A stretch of DNA of 64,000 nucleotides from Nocardioidaceae bacterium (GTDB lineage Bacteria > Actinomycetota > Actinomycetes > Propionibacteriales > Nocardioidaceae): positions 803,416 through 867,415 of the forward strand of contig JAGIBL010000001.1 in the NCBI GenBank assembly GCA_017744365.1, read 5' to 3'. A program made the position numbers and the translations under genes. Of this stretch, positions 7,864-16,840 are shown piece after piece (position 1 is the stretch's first letter; each line of letters opens with the position of its first letter). The notes under the pieces are model-generated. The model made no database searches, was not told where the DNA came from, and saw nothing but the letters and a program-made list of their open reading frames with translations.

Positions 7864-8226
7864 ATGACTACCGCCTCCTGGCTCCGGCGCATCGGCGCGC
7901 TGATCGTCGACTGGGCCGCCTCCTCGCTGGTCGCCGCGTTCATCGTGGGCGGCTTCGACGAGCCCGCCTACCAGTGGCTGCCGCTGATCGTGTTCTGGCT
8001 GGAGTCCTCGGTGGGCGTCGCGCTCGCGGGCGGCTCCTTCGGCCAGCTGCTGGTCCGGATCCGGGTGCACCAGACCAACGGGCGCCCGCTGAACCTGCTC
8101 AAGGCGCTGCTGCGCCAGCTCCTGGTCTGCCTGGTCATCCCGCCGCTGGTCTTCAAGGAGGACGGCCGCGGCCTGCACGACCTGGCCACCGACTCGGCGG
8201 CCTACGAATTCGCCGTACGGCGTTGA
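7864..8226 (+). CDS. RDD family membrane protein
   Basis: A 120-residue membrane protein with the RDD signature: RRIGALIVDWAASSLVAAFI at the start, where arginine and aspartate lie in or next to the first helix, and GGSFGQLLVRIRV, the conserved turn before the second helix pair. The C-terminus has EDGRGLHDLATDSAAY, matching the family's RRxxHDxxAxT region. Roles of RDD proteins are mostly unknown; some are linked to transport. It is divergent from glnA, as in other actinobacteria, which supports orthology to the small RDD protein there. The start at 7864 is supported by the TAGGGT box. Confidence 0.88.
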   Translation: MTTASWLRRIGALIVDWAASSLVAAFIVGGFDEPAYQWLPLIVFWLESSVGVALAGGSFGQLLVRIRVHQTNGRPLNLLKALLRQLLVCLVIPPLVFKEDGRGLHDLATDSAAYEFAVRR

Positions 8227-8275
8227 AGGCACCTGCCTAGGCTGGCCGCACCCGCACCCTCGGAGGACACTCACC

Positions 8276-9052
8276 ATGCGTACCCGTTCCCTCGCCGCGC
8301 TCGCCGCCGGCGCGCTGCTCGTCGCGACCCTGGCCGGCTGTGGCGGCTCGGACGACAAGAAGAAGGCCGACGAGCCGACGTCGACCAGCACCGCCACGGC
8401 GACGACGTCGCCCACCGACGAACCGGCCGCGAGCGGTACCAGCACCGGCTCGCCCGAGGCGAACGCCTTCGCGGACAAGCTCATCAAGGCGATGCGCGAG
8501 AAGAAGACCGCGCACATGGTCATCGACATGGGCAGCTCGGTCAGCCTCAACGCGGACGTCCGGTACGCCGCCGACGCCACCGACATGAAGATGCGGATGA
8601 CCCAGGGCAACGTCACCCTGAGCGTGATCCTGGTCGACGACGCGATGTACCTGCAGCAGGGCGCGGGCGGGAAGTACAAGAAGATCGACAAGTCCGACCC
8701 CACCTTCGGCGCGCTGCTCAGCCAGGTCGGCAACCTCGGCCCGGAGGCGTCGGTCAAGGCGATGAAGGGCGCCATCAAGAGCGTCCAGAAGCAGGGCAGC
8801 GCGACCCTCGACGGCGACAAGGTCACCAAGTACCGGCTCACCATCGACACCACCGCGATGGCCTCGATGCTGGGCTCCACCTCGACCGAGGACCTGCCCA
8901 AGACGCTGACCTACACGATGTACCTCGACGACGACGACCTGCTCCGCGGCGCCGACATGTCGGTCGCCGGCCAGGCGCTCAAGCTGAGGGTGTCGAAGTG
9001 GGGCGAACCGGTCGAAATCAAGGCACCGCCGGCCTCCCAGCTGATGAAGTGA
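8276..9052 (+). CDS. Secreted lipoprotein, LppX/LprG-like
   Basis: A 258-residue precursor with a lipoprotein signal peptide (MRTRSLAALAAGALLVATLA) and the lipobox LAGC with the lipidated cysteine at about residue 22. A Thr/Ser/Pro-rich linker of about 45 residues follows, then a folded domain of about 190 residues. Patterns such as ADKLIKAMREKKTAHMVIDM, YLQQGAGGKYKKID and the repeated beta strands resemble the LppX/LprA/LprF/LprG fold, a half-barrel that binds lipids in mycobacteria. It would be anchored outside the membrane. The start at 8276 has GGAGG ten bases upstream. The lipoprotein call is firm; the lipid-binding role is inferred. Confidence 0.85.
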   Translation: MRTRSLAALAAGALLVATLAGCGGSDDKKKADEPTSTSTATATTSPTDEPAASGTSTGSPEANAFADKLIKAMREKKTAHMVIDMGSSVSLNADVRYAADATDMKMRMTQGNVTLSVILVDDAMYLQQGAGGKYKKIDKSDPTFGALLSQVGNLGPEASVKAMKGAIKSVQKQGSATLDGDKVTKYRLTIDTTAMASMLGSTSTEDLPKTLTYTMYLDDDDLLRGADMSVAGQALKLRVSKWGEPVEIKAPPASQLMK

Positions 9053-9167
9053 CCCTGTCTCCTAAGGCCCTCTAAGGGGGTCGGCCGGGCAATCTGAGGG
9101 ACGGCGCCGCCCAGGATGCGGCGTCCTCCCGATGTCCGAGGGGTGGCCTTAGCGGGAGATTCGAGGC

Positions 9168-9356
9168 ATGAACACCTCGATCACCACCGACCACGCCCAC
9201 GTCGTCATCGCCGAGCGCCTGCGCCGCGCCGAGGCCGACCGGGTCGTCCGCGAGCTTCGCCGTACGACGGTCGACGCCGGTGCCGCGACCAGCGCCCGGC
9301 AGCCGTCCTGGCTGGCCCGCTGGGCCCGTCGCGCCCGGCTGCAGGCCGCCGGCTGA
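9168..9356 (+). CDS. Small basic hypothetical protein
   Basis: A 62-residue product, MNTSITTDHAHVVIAERLRR onward, with a helical arginine-rich centre (AERLRRAEADRVVRELRRTT) and a basic tail (WLARWARRARLQ) that could form an amphipathic helix. A weak purine-rich site (GGGAG, 17 bases upstream, then GAGG closer) precedes the ATG. It ends 18 bases before the start of the large LuxR-type regulator. Several actinobacterial genomes have similarly short arginine-rich proteins of unknown role. It is small enough that chance cannot be excluded, but codon bias matches the neighbours. Confidence 0.55.
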   Translation: MNTSITTDHAHVVIAERLRRAEADRVVRELRRTTVDAGAATSARQPSWLARWARRARLQAAG

Positions 9357-9374
9357 ATGGCCATACTTGCCCCC

Positions 9375-12242
9375 ATGTCCCAGCGCGTCTCCGCAGCCGT
9401 CATGGTCGGCCGGGAGACGCCGCTGCGCACGCTGCGCGAGGCCTTCGACGCGGTGACCGGGACCGACGGCCGGGTCGCCGTCGTCGGCGGCGAGGCGGGT
9501 GCGGGCAAGACCCGTCTGGTCGCCGAGCTGCTCGGCACGCTGGGCCCGGCCCGGGTGCTGCAGGGCGGCTGCCTGGAGCTCGGCGAGGCCCTGATGCCGC
9601 TGGCTCCGCTGGCCGGCATCCTGCGGCAGCTCGGCCGCGACCTCGGGGACGACGAGGCCGCCGCGCTGGCCGGGCCGGACCTGGCCGCCTTCCTCCCCGG
9701 ACGCACCGGCAGCGCGCCGGAGACCCAGTGGAACGGCCAGTCCTCCATGTTCGGCGCGCTGCGCGCGCTGCTGGAGCGGCTCGGCGAGGACGGGCCGCTG
9801 CTGCTGGTGATGGAGGACCTGCACTGGGCGGACCGCTCCACCCTCGACCTGGTCACCTGGCTGACCCGTGCGGTGAGCACGCTGCCGGTGCTGCTGGTGC
9901 TCACCTACCGCTCCGACGAGATGCGCCGCTCACACCCGCTCCGGCCGGTGCTGGCCGAGCTGAGCCGGCTGCCGCACGTGGACCGGGTCGAGCTCGATCC
10001 GCTCACCGAGGCCGAGGTGCTCGCGCTGCTCACCGACATCCGCGGCGGCGTGGTGCCGGTCGAGCTCGGCCGCCAGGTGGTGGACCGTTCCGAGGGCAAC
10101 CCGTTCTTCGCCGAGGAGCTGCTCGCCGCGGCCGGCGACGGCGGCCTGCCGCTGACCCTGCGCGACATCCTCTCCGCCCGGCTCGACGGGCTCGGCGAGT
10201 CGGCCAAGGAGGTGCTCCGGATCGCCGCGGCGGCCGGTCGCCGGGTCGACCATCGGCTGCTCGAGGTGGTCGCGGACCTGGCGCCCGACGACCTGGACGC
10301 CGGCCTGCGGGCGGCCGTCGAGGAGCAGGCCCTGGTCGCCGACGGCGACGGCTTCCGGTTCCGTCACGCGCTGCTCCAGGAGGCGGTCCACGACGAGCTG
10401 CTCCCGGGCGAGCGGTCCCGGCTGCACCGGGCGTTCGCGGACGCGCTGCTGGCCGACCCGAGCCTGGCCGGCGGGGGAGCGCACACCCTGGACGCCGAGC
10501 TCGCGCACCACGCGATCGCCAGCCACGACGTCGACCTGGCCTTCGCCTCGCTGGTCCGCGCGGCCGACCGGGCGCGGTCGCTATTCGCGTTCAGCGAGGC
10601 CCAGCACCACTACCAGGGCGCGCTGGACCTGTGCCCGCAGATCTCGGCCGAGGTGGCCGCGGCCGCGCCGCCGACGTGGGAGCTGCTGCGCCGCTCGGCG
10701 CACTGCTCGCGCCAGGCCGGAGACCCGGCGGTCGGGGTGGCCCAGCTGCGTCGCGCGATCGGGCTGCTCGACGAGAGCGCCGACCAGGTCGTGATCGGCG
10801 GGCTGTACGCCGAGCTCAGCGAAGGCCTGTGGATCAACGGCCTCAGTGACGAGGCGATGACCGCCTCGGACGCCTCGGTGGCCCTGCTCGCCGGGCACCG
10901 CACCCGCGAGGCCGCGGAGGCGTTCGGCTGGCGCGCACGGCTGCTGATGCTGCAGGGCCGGTTCGCCGAGGGGGTCGAACCGGGCCGGACCGGCGTGGAG
11001 ATCGCCCGCGAGCTCGACGCCAGCCTCGAGCTGAGTCGGGCGCAGAACTCGCTGGGCACCTGCCTCGCCGTTCTCGGGCACGTCGAGGAGGGGCTCGGCC
11101 GGCTGCGCGAGGCCATCGAGATCGGCGAGCGCGCCGGGCTCGGCGGCGACACGGTCCGCGGCTACATCAACACCGTCTCCACGATGAAGACGCCGCTGGA
11201 CCTGGTCGCCGACGCCGAGCACTGGGCGCAGGCCGGTCTGGCGTTCGCCCGTGAGCGCGCGGTCACCGGCGCGATGGTCGACTGGCTGCGGATGGAGATG
11301 GGCGACGTCCTGCTGCGCACCGGCCGGTGGGCGCAGGCCGACGAGGTGCTCGACCGGGTCCGGACCGGCTGGAGCCCGGGCGTGAACGGGCAGTACTACG
11401 AGATCAGCCGCGCCCAGCTCGCCGTCTACCGCGGTCGCGTCGACGAGGCCGCCGACCACCTGCGCCGCGCGGTCGAGATCGCGCCCGGGATCCGCGACCC
11501 GCAGGCGCTCGGCCCGCAGTCGATGGTCCGGCTGCTGCTCGGGATGCTGCGCGGTGACGCCGACCCCGACGAGGCGCTGGCCCTGGTCATCCCGCACCTG
11601 AGCGACCCGGCGGTCTTCCAGGCCCTCGTGGTCGCCGCCCGCGCCGCTGCGAGCGCCGGCAACCCCGAGACCGTACGACGGGTGGCGGACCTGCTGGGCG
11701 AGCGGTCCGAGGGTGCCAGCGAGGCCATCCGGACTCACCTGGACGGCTGGCTGGCCGTGGTCGCCGCCGAGCAGGCACGTGCCGAGCAGAAGAACGACCC
11801 GGAGCTGTGGTCGCGAGCTCGCGAGGCGATGCGCGCTCGTACCTACGCCGAGCAGGAGCTGCACGCGACGGTCCGGCTGGCCGAGGCGCTCGCCGACCGC
11901 GGGCTCAGCGAGGAGGCCGCAGCCGAGCTGGCCGAAGCGCTGCGCCGGGCCGCCGAGCTCGGTGCGGCACCGCTGGCCGCGGACGCCGACGCGGTGGCCC
12001 GTCGCTACCGGCTCCGGACCTCGGGAGCGCCCTCGCCGCGCGGGGAGGCCGGCCTGACCGCGCGCGAGCGCGAGGTGCTGGGGCTGCTGACGCAGGGGCG
12101 GACCAACCGGGAGATCGGGGCGGCGCTGTTCATCTCGGAGAAGACGGCCAGCGTGCACGTCTCCAACATCCTGGCCAAGCTGGGTGCCGCCAACCGCGGC
12201 GAGGCGGCCGCCCTCGCCCGCGACCGCGACCTCGACCTCTGA
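9375..12242 (+). CDS. Large ATP-binding LuxR-family transcriptional regulator (LAL/MalT-like)
   Basis: About 955 residues. The N-terminus is an AAA/NB-ARC-like ATPase with Walker A GGEAGAGKTRL, a Walker B-like LLLVMEDLHWAD and further motifs (VLLVLTYRSDE, DRSEGNPFFAEELL). The middle, about residues 380-850, is a set of TPR-like helical repeats. The C-terminus is a LuxR helix-turn-helix: GLTAREREVLGLLTQGRTNR, then EIGAALFISEKTASVHVSNI. Proteins of this class activate transcription after binding a ligand or partner through the repeats; the ligand is unknown. An in-frame ATG at 9357 would add six residues, but 9375 is preferred because CATACT ends seven bases before it. The only regulated neighbour may be the small gene upstream. 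Confidence 0.92.
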   Translation: MSQRVSAAVMVGRETPLRTLREAFDAVTGTDGRVAVVGGEAGAGKTRLVAELLGTLGPARVLQGGCLELGEALMPLAPLAGILRQLGRDLGDDEAAALAGPDLAAFLPGRTGSAPETQWNGQSSMFGALRALLERLGEDGPLLLVMEDLHWADRSTLDLVTWLTRAVSTLPVLLVLTYRSDEMRRSHPLRPVLAELSRLPHVDRVELDPLTEAEVLALLTDIRGGVVPVELGRQVVDRSEGNPFFAEELLAAAGDGGLPLTLRDILSARLDGLGESAKEVLRIAAAAGRRVDHRLLEVVADLAPDDLDAGLRAAVEEQALVADGDGFRFRHALLQEAVHDELLPGERSRLHRAFADALLADPSLAGGGAHTLDAELAHHAIASHDVDLAFASLVRAADRARSLFAFSEAQHHYQGALDLCPQISAEVAAAAPPTWELLRRSAHCSRQAGDPAVGVAQLRRAIGLLDESADQVVIGGLYAELSEGLWINGLSDEAMTASDASVALLAGHRTREAAEAFGWRARLLMLQGRFAEGVEPGRTGVEIARELDASLELSRAQNSLGTCLAVLGHVEEGLGRLREAIEIGERAGLGGDTVRGYINTVSTMKTPLDLVADAEHWAQAGLAFARERAVTGAMVDWLRMEMGDVLLRTGRWAQADEVLDRVRTGWSPGVNGQYYEISRAQLAVYRGRVDEAADHLRRAVEIAPGIRDPQALGPQSMVRLLLGMLRGDADPDEALALVIPHLSDPAVFQALVVAARAAASAGNPETVRRVADLLGERSEGASEAIRTHLDGWLAVVAAEQARAEQKNDPELWSRAREAMRARTYAEQELHATVRLAEALADRGLSEEAAAELAEALRRAAELGAAPLAADADAVARRYRLRTSGAPSPRGEAGLTAREREVLGLLTQGRTNREIGAALFISEKTASVHVSNILAKLGAANRGEAAALARDRDLDL

Positions 12243-12261
12243 CCGCCGACGACCTCTGACC

Positions 12262-12397
12262 GCCGAGGCGTCGCAGATGAAAGAGCAAACGCCGCTGAGG
12301 CGTCTCAGATGAAAGAAGCGGGTGCGCCTCGGCGCCGTACGTGCTTTCAGACGAGACGCCTCAGCGTGCTCGAGGCTTTCAGATGAGACGCCTCAGC
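12262..12397. repeat. Four-copy short repeat, two direct and two inverted
   Basis: Four copies of a 22-base repeat fill the gap between convergent genes: 12262-12283 and 12294-12315 in one direction, 12344-12365 and 12376-12397 inverted. The shared left part is GCTGAGGCGTCTC (copy 1 has two differences) and the shared right end is TGAAAG. The copies can fold into hairpins with a mismatched centre, so the block may act as a bidirectional terminator, but its regular architecture is unusual. Confidence 0.85.
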
Positions 12398-12405
12398 ACG
12401 GGGTT

Positions 12406-13101
12406 TCAGCGGCCGCGCAGGTTCCCGCGGGCGCCCTTCATCGAGGTCGGCACCGGGCCCTTGGGCAGCGGGATGTTCGACCGGTTCGCGTCCAGCGCCT
12501 TGAGCCGGGCGAGCACGTCGGTCATCTGGGCCGGCTTGATCTCGCGGCCGAGCTTGGTGACGGTCTTGACGAGCCGCTGCAGCGGGACCTCGTCGGGTCC
12601 GTTGCCGACGTACACCTCGTGGATCGGGGTCTCGGCGGCCACCCGCTCGTGCTTGCGCCGCTCGGCCGACATCAGCGGGCGCAGCCGGTTGATGTTGCCC
12701 TCGCCGATGAGCACGATGCCCGGAGGGCCGACCAGCCGGTGCAGCACGTCCTGCTGCTTGGTGAAGGCGATCGCGGGGTCGGTCTTCCAGCCACGGCGAA
12801 GCAGCCCGAGCGCGGCCGCGGCGGCGCCCGGCTGGCCCTCGATCTGAGTCAGAGCGGCCCGCTGGGCGCGACGGCCGAAGACGATGAGCACAGCCAGGAT
12901 GCCGACCAGCACGCCGAAGACGATCGGGAAGACCAGGTTGCCGCCGAGCAGCAGCAGGACCAGCGCGAAGGCGGCGGCGCCGGTGATCAGGAACCAGCCC
13001 AGCAGGATCAGGCCGATCCGGGGGTCGGACTCCTGGGTCCGCTGGTAGGTCAGGACGATCTGCTTGAGACGTCCTGGCTTGCTCGGGTCCTTCTTCGCCA
13101 T
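12406..13101 (-). CDS. DUF4191 membrane protein
   Basis: A 231-residue protein with a basic N-terminus (MAKKDPSKPGRLKQIVLTY), two adjacent membrane helices at about residues 30-75 (LILLGWFLITGAAAFALVLL, then FPIVFGVLVGILAVLIVF) and a cytoplasmic C-terminal domain containing GPPGIVLIGEG and a basic tail. The layout matches DUF4191, a family found next to lipA throughout actinobacteria. The domain is of unknown function; the constant position beside lipoyl synthase hints at a shared need but proves nothing. The ATG at 13101 is 19 bases from the lipA stop, so the two are probably co-transcribed. Confidence 0.88.
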   Translation of the reverse strand: MAKKDPSKPGRLKQIVLTYQRTQESDPRIGLILLGWFLITGAAAFALVLLLLGGNLVFPIVFGVLVGILAVLIVFGRRAQRAALTQIEGQPGAAAAALGLLRRGWKTDPAIAFTKQQDVLHRLVGPPGIVLIGEGNINRLRPLMSAERRKHERVAAETPIHEVYVGNGPDEVPLQRLVKTVTKLGREIKPAQMTDVLARLKALDANRSNIPLPKGPVPTSMKGARGNLRGR

Positions 13102-13120
13102 GGTGCGTGAGCCTACTGCC

Positions 13121-14071
13121 TCAGCCGGCCTTCTCGGTGCGGGCCTCGACGGCCTGACGGTAGAGCCGGCCGGCCCGGTACGAGGAGCGCACCAGCGGCC
13201 CGGACAGCACGCCCGCGAAGCCGATCTCCTCGGCCTCGGCGGCCAGCTCGACGAACTCCTCGGGCTTGACCCAGCGCTCGACCGGGTGATGCCGCACGCT
13301 CGGGCGCAGGTACTGGGTGATGGTGACCAGCTCGGTGCCGGCCTCGTGCAGGTCGCGCAGCGCCTGGGAGACCTCCTCGCGGGTCTCGCCCATGCCCAGG
13401 ATCAGGTTCGACTTGGTGACCAGGCCGAACGCGCGCGCCTGGGTGAGCACGTCCAGGGACCGCTCGTAGCGGAAGGCCGGCCGGATCCGCTTGAAGATCC
13501 GCGGCACCGTCTCCACGTTGTGCGCCAGCACCTCGGGCCGGGACTCGAAGACCTCGGCGAGCAGCTCGGGGACCCCGTTGAAGTCGGGGATCAGGTTCTC
13601 CACACCGGTGCCCGGGTTGAGCTCGTGGATCGCGCGCACCGTCTCGGCGTACAGCCAGGCGCCGCCGTCGGCGAGGTCGTCGCGGGCCACCCCGGTGATG
13701 GTCGCGTAGCGCAGGTTCATCGACTGCACCGACTCGGCGACCCGGCGCGGCTCGTCGCGGTCCAGCGGCTGCGGCTTGCCGGTGTCGATCTGGCAGAAGT
13801 CGCAGCGCCGAGTGCACTGGTCGCCGCCGATGAGGAAAGTCGCCTCGCGGTCCTCCCAGCACTCGAAGATGTTCGGGCAGCCGGCTTCCTGGCAGACCGT
13901 GTGCAGCCCCTCGGACTTCACCAGCTGCTGCAGCTCGCGGTACTGCGGGCCCATCTTGGCCCGGGTCTTGATCCACTCCGGCTTGCGCTCGATCGGGGTC
14001 TCCGCGTTGCGCACCTCCAGACGCAGCAGCTTGCGTCCGTCCGGAGCCGTGGGGGAGGACAGGTCAGTCAC
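13121..14071 (-). CDS. lipA: Lipoyl synthase
   Basis: A 316-residue radical-SAM enzyme that inserts two sulfur atoms into protein-bound octanoyl groups to make lipoate. The auxiliary Fe-S cluster is bound by [12 protein letters not shown] near residue 60, the radical-SAM cluster by CTRRCDFC near residue 90, and the C-terminus carries the conserved RSSYRAG serine that ligates the auxiliary cluster. The start is GTG at 14071. It acts after LipB, encoded at 16093, on the E2 lipoyl domains encoded at 22011 and on GcvH. An ABC transporter pair lies between lipA and lipB here. Full length and all catalytic cysteines are present. Confidence 0.98.
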   Translation of the reverse strand: MTDLSSPTAPDGRKLLRLEVRNAETPIERKPEWIKTRAKMGPQYRELQQLVKSEGLHTVCQEAGCPNIFECWEDREATFLIGGDQCTRRCDFCQIDTGKPQPLDRDEPRRVAESVQSMNLRYATITGVARDDLADGGAWLYAETVRAIHELNPGTGVENLIPDFNGVPELLAEVFESRPEVLAHNVETVPRIFKRIRPAFRYERSLDVLTQARAFGLVTKSNLILGMGETREEVSQALRDLHEAGTELVTITQYLRPSVRHHPVERWVKPEEFVELAAEAEEIGFAGVLSGPLVRSSYRAGRLYRQAVEARTEKAG

Positions 14072-14107
14072 AGTCGCCAGCGTACGCGCCTGTCGGTGAC
14101 ACCGAGG

Positions 14108-15073
14108 TCACAGGTCGCGGCGGCGGAACACCAGCACGCTGGCCAGGCAGGAGACGGTCAGCAGCACCAGCAGGTAGATCCCCGCGTCCAGGTGCCCGAG
14201 GTGCGCGGCTCCCGGGCACTCGTCGATCTCGCAGCGGCGGCTGCCGACGTACTGGAGCCGGGTCTCGAGCCACCCGAAGACGTTGTTGCCCAGCGTCCAG
14301 CGGGCGACCTTGTCGGACTGGGCCAGCGCCAGGACCACCTCGCCGCCGACGCTGTAGGCGAACAGCAGGCCGAGCGTGGCGAAGGCGTGCCGGAACAGCA
14401 TCGTCAGCGCGTACGCCCCGATGCCCGCGCCCGCGCAGAACAGCACCCCGCGGACGACGTGCCAGCAGATGTCGTCCACGATCGCGGACCCGTGCGGCAC
14501 GTCCCGGTCGGCGGCCACCAGGTAGAGCGTCAGCCAGAACCCACCGAGGGTGACCGCGGCGACCAGGGCGCTCCAGGCGCCGACGGCGATCGCCTTCGCC
14601 GACCACAGCCGCGCCCGTCCGGGCGCGAACAGCACCTGGTTGGTGATCGAGCCGGACGCGTGGTCGCCGCCGGCGAACGCGCTCGCCCCGATGATGAGCA
14701 GCGCGGCGACCAGCAGGGCGACCCCGATGCCGTTGCCGCGCAGGGTGCCGCGCAGGTCGAGCGGTTCGCGCGGCAGGTAGCTCTGCGCCGCCGGCACCAG
14801 GGCGTCGCGGCACTGCTGCTCGGTGGCGCCCGGCCCGAGGTACTTCACCGGGTCCTTGAGGCACTTGTCCAGGTCCGCCTGGATGTCGGTGCGGTCGCTG
14901 TCCTGGGAGGCCTTGACCTGCGCGGTGGCGATCTCGGTCCTGGTCAGCGGCCTGCTCTCCCACGCGGTGAGTGCGGCGATGGCGGCGGCCGCCAGCACGG
15001 CGAGCAGCACCACCAGCCCGGTCGCACGCCGCACCCGGTACCGGGTCAGCTCGGTCCCCACCAGCCGGATCAC
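14108..15073 (-). CDS. ABC transporter permease (ABC-2 type)
   Basis: A 321-residue membrane protein. An N-terminal helix (GLVVLLAVLAAAAIAALTAW) is followed by an exported loop of about 75 residues and then five more helices, the layout of ABC-2 permeases. The sequence SAFAGGDHASGSITNQVLFA matches the EExxGT/SGT-like region where ABC-2 permeases contact their ATPase. The GTG start overlaps the ATPase stop by four bases (GTGA), so the pair is coupled. The substrate is unknown. Two cysteines near RRCEIDECPGAA lie in a late exported loop. The pair is inserted between lipA and lipB. Confidence 0.85.
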   Translation of the reverse strand: MIRLVGTELTRYRVRRATGLVVLLAVLAAAAIAALTAWESRPLTRTEIATAQVKASQDSDRTDIQADLDKCLKDPVKYLGPGATEQQCRDALVPAAQSYLPREPLDLRGTLRGNGIGVALLVAALLIIGASAFAGGDHASGSITNQVLFAPGRARLWSAKAIAVGAWSALVAAVTLGGFWLTLYLVAADRDVPHGSAIVDDICWHVVRGVLFCAGAGIGAYALTMLFRHAFATLGLLFAYSVGGEVVLALAQSDKVARWTLGNNVFGWLETRLQYVGSRRCEIDECPGAAHLGHLDAGIYLLVLLTVSCLASVLVFRRRDL

Positions 15074-16041
15074 CGCGCACCACTCCCGAGCCGCTCGGCG
15101 GCCTCGTCGGCGTCCGGGTCGTCGCCGGGCTCGGGCCGGTGCCCGGTCAGCGCCAGGAAGAACGTCTCCAGGGTCGGCCGGACAGCCCGTACGTCGGTCG
15201 CGTACAGCTCCTGCAGCGCGAGCAGCCGGACGATCTCCTCGGGGTGCTCGTGGCCCTCGACGAGCAGCGCGCCGTCGTCGCGGGTGACCTGGTAGCCGCC
15301 CTCGGTGAGCAGCGTCGCGGCCCGGTCCTGGTCCGCGACCGCGATCCGGGTGCGGACCACGCCCTCGCCGAGCAGGTCGTCGACCTTGCCGCCGGCGAGC
15401 AGTCGCCCGTCGCCGATGATCGAGACCGCCGAGCAGACCTGCTGCACCTCGGCCAGGATGTGCGAGGAGAGCAGCACGGTGATGCCGCTCTCGCCGAGGC
15501 CGCGGATCAGCTCGCGCATGTCCAGGATGCCGGCCGGGTCGAGCCCGTTGGTCGGCTCGTCGAGGACGAGCAGCTCGGGTTCCTTGAGCAGCCCGGCGGC
15601 GACGCCGAGGCGCTGCCGCATGCCGAGGGAGTAGCCGCCGAACCGGTCCTTGCCGCGGTCGGCCAGCGCGACCCGCTCCAGGGCCGCGTCCGCCCGGGCG
15701 GCGGGCAGCCCGGCCAGGCCGGCGAGCAGCTGCAGGTTGCGGCGTCCGGTCAGGTCGGGGGAGAAGCGCGGGCTCTCCACGACGGCGCCGACCCGCGGGC
15801 TCACCGCGTCGAGGGCACCGGGCAGCTGCGCGCCCAGCACGCTGATCTCGCCGCGGTCGGGCTTGCTGAGGCCGAGCAGCATCCGGATCGTGGTGGTCTT
15901 GCCGGAGCCGTTGGGCCCGAGGAAGCCGTGCACCCCGCCGCGCTCCACCGAGAGGTCCAGCCCGTCGACGGCGACGACCTTCCTAGCGCCGTCGCGGAAC
16001 GTCTTGCGCAGGCCGTGAGCCTCGACGACGAGGTCAGTCAT
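15070..16041 (-). CDS. ABC transporter ATP-binding protein
   Basis: A 323-residue ATPase with Walker A GPNGSGKTTTIRMLLGL, the ABC signature YSLGMRQRLGVAAGLL, Walker B LLVLDEPTNGLDPAGI and the switch histidine in LLSSHILAEVQ. The C-terminal 100 residues form the extra domain typical of DrrA/CcmA-type exporters paired with ABC-2 permeases. It would power export or membrane extrusion of an unknown substrate together with the permease at 14108. The start is ATG at 16041, 51 bases downstream of the lipB stop. Function beyond exporter ATPase cannot be assigned. Confidence 0.95.
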   Translation of the reverse strand: MTDLVVEAHGLRKTFRDGARKVVAVDGLDLSVERGGVHGFLGPNGSGKTTTIRMLLGLSKPDRGEISVLGAQLPGALDAVSPRVGAVVESPRFSPDLTGRRNLQLLAGLAGLPAARADAALERVALADRGKDRFGGYSLGMRQRLGVAAGLLKEPELLVLDEPTNGLDPAGILDMRELIRGLGESGITVLLSSHILAEVQQVCSAVSIIGDGRLLAGGKVDDLLGEGVVRTRIAVADQDRAATLLTEGGYQVTRDDGALLVEGHEHPEEIVRLLALQELYATDVRAVRPTLETFFLALTGHRPEPGDDPDADEAAERLGSGAR

Positions 16042-16092
16042 GCCGTGCGCCTCCTGAGGTTTCCCGAGTCCCCAGCATGTCGCAGATGCGGC

Positions 16093-16818
16093 TCAGGCCA
16101 GCGGATTGAGCACCGGGACACGCAGGTCCTTGGGTGCCCGCCCGGGCTCGGGCCGCGCCTCGTAGTCGGGCGTCCGCTCGTACGGCGCCCAGGCCAGCAG
16201 CTCGGTGAGCCGGCGCTCGACCAGGGGAGCCACCTCGGCGACGGTGACGTCGCGGCCGAGCTCGGCCGACAGCGAGGTCACCCCGGCGTCGTCGATGCCG
16301 CACGGCACGAAGCGGGCGTACCAGTCGAGGTCGATGTCGCAGTTGATCGCGAAGCCGTGCATGGTCACGCCGTTGCTGACCCGGATGCCGATCGCGGCGA
16401 CCTTCCGCTCGGGCTTGCCGCCGCCGGCCTGCAGCCACACGCCGCTGCGTCCGGGCACCCGCGCGGTGGTCACGCCCAGGTCGGTGCAGGCACCGATGAG
16501 GGCCTCCTCGAGCCGGCGCACGTAGTCGACGACGTACACGTGCTCGGCCAGCCGCACGATCGGGTAGCCGACCAGCTGGCCGGGCCCGTGGAAGGTGATC
16601 TTGCCGCCGCGGTCGACCTCGATCACCTCGGCGCCGCCGGTGTCGTAGGGGCGCTCGTGCGGCTCGGTGCGCTTGCCGCAGGTGAAGACCGGCGGGTGCT
16701 CCAGGAGCAACACGGTGCCGGGCCCACCGGCGACCACCTGGTCGTGCAGCTCGCGCTGGAGGTCCCAGGCGGCGCGGTAGTCGAGGGTGCCGAGGTTGCG
16801 GTACTGCAGGTCGCTCAC
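16093..16818 (-). CDS. lipB: Octanoyl-[acyl carrier protein]-protein transferase
   Basis: A 241-residue transferase moving octanoate from acyl carrier protein to lipoyl domains, the first step of lipoate synthesis. Visible family motifs are [31 protein letters not shown], the catalytic lysine in [10 protein letters not shown] and the catalytic cysteine in [13 protein letters not shown]. The start is GTG at 16818. The C-terminal 25 residues are a Pro/Arg-rich extension beyond the fold. It stands upstream of the ABC pair and lipA in the same direction, so lipB, transporter, lipA and the DUF4191 gene may share a transcript. Confidence 0.97.
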   Translation of the reverse strand: MSDLQYRNLGTLDYRAAWDLQRELHDQVVAGGPGTVLLLEHPPVFTCGKRTEPHERPYDTGGAEVIEVDRGGKITFHGPGQLVGYPIVRLAEHVYVVDYVRRLEEALIGACTDLGVTTARVPGRSGVWLQAGGGKPERKVAAIGIRVSNGVTMHGFAINCDIDLDWYARFVPCGIDDAGVTSLSAELGRDVTVAEVAPLVERRLTELLAWAPYERTPDYEARPEPGRAPKDLRVPVLNPLA

Positions 16819-16840
16819 GACCCCGAGCCTACGCCGCCGA

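Noticed and set aside
9062-9140. Terminator hairpin after the lipoprotein gene
   Set aside because: The best stem (about 9105-9135) needs a three-base bulge and lies far from the stop codon; support is too weak to list.
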